From the NCBI RefSeq assembly GCF_001509585.1, contig NZ_LNCI01000004.1, forward strand, positions 1 to 64,000: DNA of 64,000 bases, read 5' to 3'. Positions within the stretch are counted from its first letter, which is position 1, and the number at the start of each line of letters is the position of its first letter. The DNA is from Tropicimonas marinistellae (GTDB lineage Bacteria > Pseudomonadota > Alphaproteobacteria > Rhodobacterales > Rhodobacteraceae). The translations under genes were made by a program, and so were the position numbers. This document shows, in pieces, positions 62,203 through 64,000 of the stretch. The notes under the pieces are model-generated. The model had not been told where the DNA came from. It ran no database searches and was given only the letters and a program-made list of their open reading frames with translations.

Positions 62203-62525
62203 ACCACATCCCGCCAAAACGACCTGCACCCAAAGGATCGCGGTGAACCGATGTGGCAGAATAGCAAGACCGGATTCGGCGGGGTGCCGACCCGACCCTC
62301 CTCTCGCCGTGAGTGAGAAAGCCCGTCCCTTGTGATCGCAACGAACCTGCAAATGGGGCATGAGGCGGGCGTTCGCCTCAGGTGCTACCTTGAACGTAGG
62401 CGTCGCACGTGGAGCATTTTTGACGCGCCATTTGCCCGGTTTCGCTGCGCGATCAAGGTGCAGTCAGCCGGCCACGGCACGCGTCCGCTCTCCCGCCTTC
62501 GATTTCGAAGGTCCCATGGTGCGCG

Positions 62526-63428
62526 CTACCGGGGCAGGAGTTCTCTGGCGCGAACATGCCGCCGGATGAAGTCGACAAGCAGGCGAATGCGAAGCGGCAC
62601 GACGCTGCCGCCGGCATAGACGATATGCAATGGAATGGCCGGCGGAGACCATTCGGGCAGCAGGCGCACAAGGTCTCCTGTCGCGAGGTGATGGCCCATC
62701 ACCCATTCCGGCATGAGAACGACACCGGCCCCCAAAGCCGCGAACTCGACGAGCGTGTCGCCCTGGTCAGCCGTCAGGTTTCCCGAGACCGGGATATCCA
62801 GAACGGACCCGCGTCTGGAAAAACGCCACGTTTGGGACGCCTTCATCCGGCCGAAGGTCAGGCAGTTGTGCTGCGCCAGATCCTCCGGGCTGATGAGTTT
62901 CGGCGCCTTTTCAAGGTATGCGGGCGCAGCGGCAAGGGTGAGGGGATTGGACGACAGTCGCGAAGCGATCAGGGTCGAATCTTGCAGATGGCTCGCTCGG
63001 ATGGCCACGTCGATGGCGTCTCCCACAATATCGAGATGCTGCTCGGTCAGGAAGGAGACCACCTCGATCCGGGGGTACTCCCTTAGGAACTCGACAAGCA
63101 GCGGCGCGATGACCATCCGTGACAACACGGGCGACATCGAGAGGCGGATATTGCCGGCTGGCGTTCCTGCATCCGCCTGAAGCTGCGCGTCACCAGCATC
63201 CAAGTCCCGCAACACGCGCTGGCAATTCTCCAGGTACGTCTCGCCAAGCGTCGTCAACGTGACCTGCCGGGCATTCCGGCGCAGAAGCTGCACGCCAAGG
63301 TGCTTTTCCAGCGCCGCAACGCGCTTGCTGATCGTTCCCTGCGCCAACCGCTCCAGTTTCGCAGCCTCCTGGAAGCTCCCGGATTGGGCAACCCGGACGA
63401 ACGAACGCATCGCAAGCAGTTGATCCAT
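62526..63428 (-). CDS. LysR-family transcriptional regulator
   Basis: A 300-residue regulator: N-terminal winged helix (MRSFVRVAQSGSFQEAAKLE and TISKRVAALEKHLGVQLLRR) and a full substrate-binding domain. It is divergent from the coiled-coil gene at 63634, which could be its target. The promoter contains A/T-rich repeats at 63430-63463. Effector unknown. Confidence 0.88.
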   Translation of the reverse strand: MDQLLAMRSFVRVAQSGSFQEAAKLERLAQGTISKRVAALEKHLGVQLLRRNARQVTLTTLGETYLENCQRVLRDLDAGDAQLQADAGTPAGNIRLSMSPVLSRMVIAPLLVEFLREYPRIEVVSFLTEQHLDIVGDAIDVAIRASHLQDSTLIASRLSSNPLTLAAAPAYLEKAPKLISPEDLAQHNCLTFGRMKASQTWRFSRRGSVLDIPVSGNLTADQGDTLVEFAALGAGVVLMPEWVMGHHLATGDLVRLLPEWSPPAIPLHIVYAGGSVVPLRIRLLVDFIRRHVRARELLPR

Positions 63429-63429
63429 A

Positions 63430-63463
63430 TTATGAATTCCATTTTAGAATTTTCATTATTCTC
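63430..63463 (+). promoter_or_regulatory. A/T-rich repeat upstream of the LysR gene
   Basis: Two GAATT-centred near-repeats (GAATTCCAT and GAATTTTCAT, 13 bases apart) lie just upstream of the LysR ATG in an otherwise GC-rich region. LysR proteins often bind such a site to regulate themselves. Support is by position and pattern only. Confidence 0.3.
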
Positions 63464-63633
63464 TTGAGAGCATTGGCCAGTCATGAAGATTGTGCAAGGT
63501 TTCTCTCGACCGATCAGCGGTCCACACCCGAAACCGACCTCCGTAGCAACGCCTTTAGGACCGACCGTCCCGAGGTGCCGGGGCGGCTTTGCCCGTTACG
63601 GCTGCGAGGAACATTGCTTGAGAAAGGCACCAA

Positions 63634-64000
63634 ATGGCGGCGCTGTCCGACAAACTTGCCGATCTGTCTGTCCGTGTTGGCGACATCGAGGCCCGCACCG
63701 AGGCGTTCTGCTCCGAGAGCCAGGCCAAGCGCGCCGATAAACTCGACGAGATGAAGTCTGTCGCGGAGGGACAGGAATCAGACCTGCATGTGCTGGCGCA
63801 CTCGCCCAAAGACAAAGTCACGACGGCCTGGGCACAATCAAATCGGTCGATGCAGCTCCGCGCCCAGACGGTTCGGACGCTGATTGGCGAACGGAAGGAC
63901 GCTGTGGACGCAGAGCGCGCCGTCCTGCGTGCCAAACGATCGGAGCGCAATGCCGCACTGGCCCTCGACCACGCGCTTGCCGCGGTGGCGGAGGCGGAAC
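63634..64000 (+). CDS. coiled-coil protein, cut by the window end
   Basis: An open frame from ATG at 63634 (GAAAGG before it) to the window end: AALSDKLADLSVRVGDIEAR at the start and a long run of Glu/Arg/Ala/Leu (AERAVLRAKRSERNAALALD). It should form an extended helix. No signal peptide or membrane segment is visible. Only the first 122 residues are in the window and the family cannot be named. Confidence 0.6.
   Translation, partial: MAALSDKLADLSVRVGDIEARTEAFCSESQAKRADKLDEMKSVAEGQESDLHVLAHSPKDKVTTAWAQSNRSMQLRAQTVRTLIGERKDAVDAERAVLRAKRSERNAALALDHALAAVAEAE

Overview
The window reads as chromosomal DNA of a GC-rich alphaproteobacterium, most likely a marine Rhodobacterales (Roseobacter-type) bacterium. 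The grounds are high-GC codon use, many periplasmic c-type cytochromes, the cytochrome b561/DHC/DUF1924 set, and a tRNA-fMet fragment whose sequence fits that group. This placement is inferred from gene content only; there is no rRNA gene in the window.

Layout. 0.3-5.7 kb: a FUSC-like membrane protein that appears split by a frameshift, a Tat-exported amidohydrolase, a sugar-nucleotide-type epimerase and a VIT-family metal transporter with a 3' frameshift. 5.7-10.7 kb: a redox block of DHC cytochrome, DUF1924 cytochrome and a cytochrome b561-DHC fusion, followed by a PhoQ/PhoP-like two-component pair, a PepSY protein and an EF-hand protein. 11.2-12.0 kb: a secreted poly-aspartate protein built on a 12-copy hexamer repeat. 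12.0-17.4 kb: a NarL-type two-component pair, a DUF2892 protein, a Crp/Fnr regulator, two cytochromes and a LysR regulator. 17.5-18.4 kb: a decayed IS6-family transposase. 18.4-25.4 kb: an envelope and osmotic-stress cluster (cardiolipin synthase, Cys-rich repeat protein, MscS channel, DUF1269, holin-like and ElaB-like proteins, an AI-2E remnant, YihY).

25.4-43.2 kb is the most striking part: a catabolic-looking locus of exported hydrolases. It holds three sulfatases with formylglycine motifs, two DUF3604 (PHP-like) proteins, a DUF1254/DUF1214 protein, an outer-membrane channel-like protein, a small periplasmic protein and a PafA-like phosphatase, with two paralogous AraC regulators facing the hydrolase genes. 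The theme resumes at 49.3-52.6 kb (fourth sulfatase, DUF3179 membrane protein) and at 57.1-60.9 kb (Crp/Fnr regulator, third DUF3604, a second outer-membrane channel-like protein). A shared periplasmic pathway for a sulfated, possibly phosphorylated, organic substrate is an inference; the substrate is unknown.

43.6-48.6 kb interrupts that locus with a compact mobile element, all on the minus strand: P4-type integrase, an unknown protein, AlpA, a DUF1376 replication protein and terminase small subunit, ending at a 3' fragment of tRNA-fMet. It has TerS but no large terminase, portal, capsid or tail genes, which is the gene plan of a phage satellite (PICI/PICMI-like). The right end is degraded.

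52.7-64 kb: a TPR regulator, a membrane-anchored AlbA_2 (Schlafen-type) protein, a class I/II aminotransferase, the third DUF3604 block, an L,D-transpeptidase-like protein, a LysR regulator and the start of a coiled-coil gene cut by the window end.
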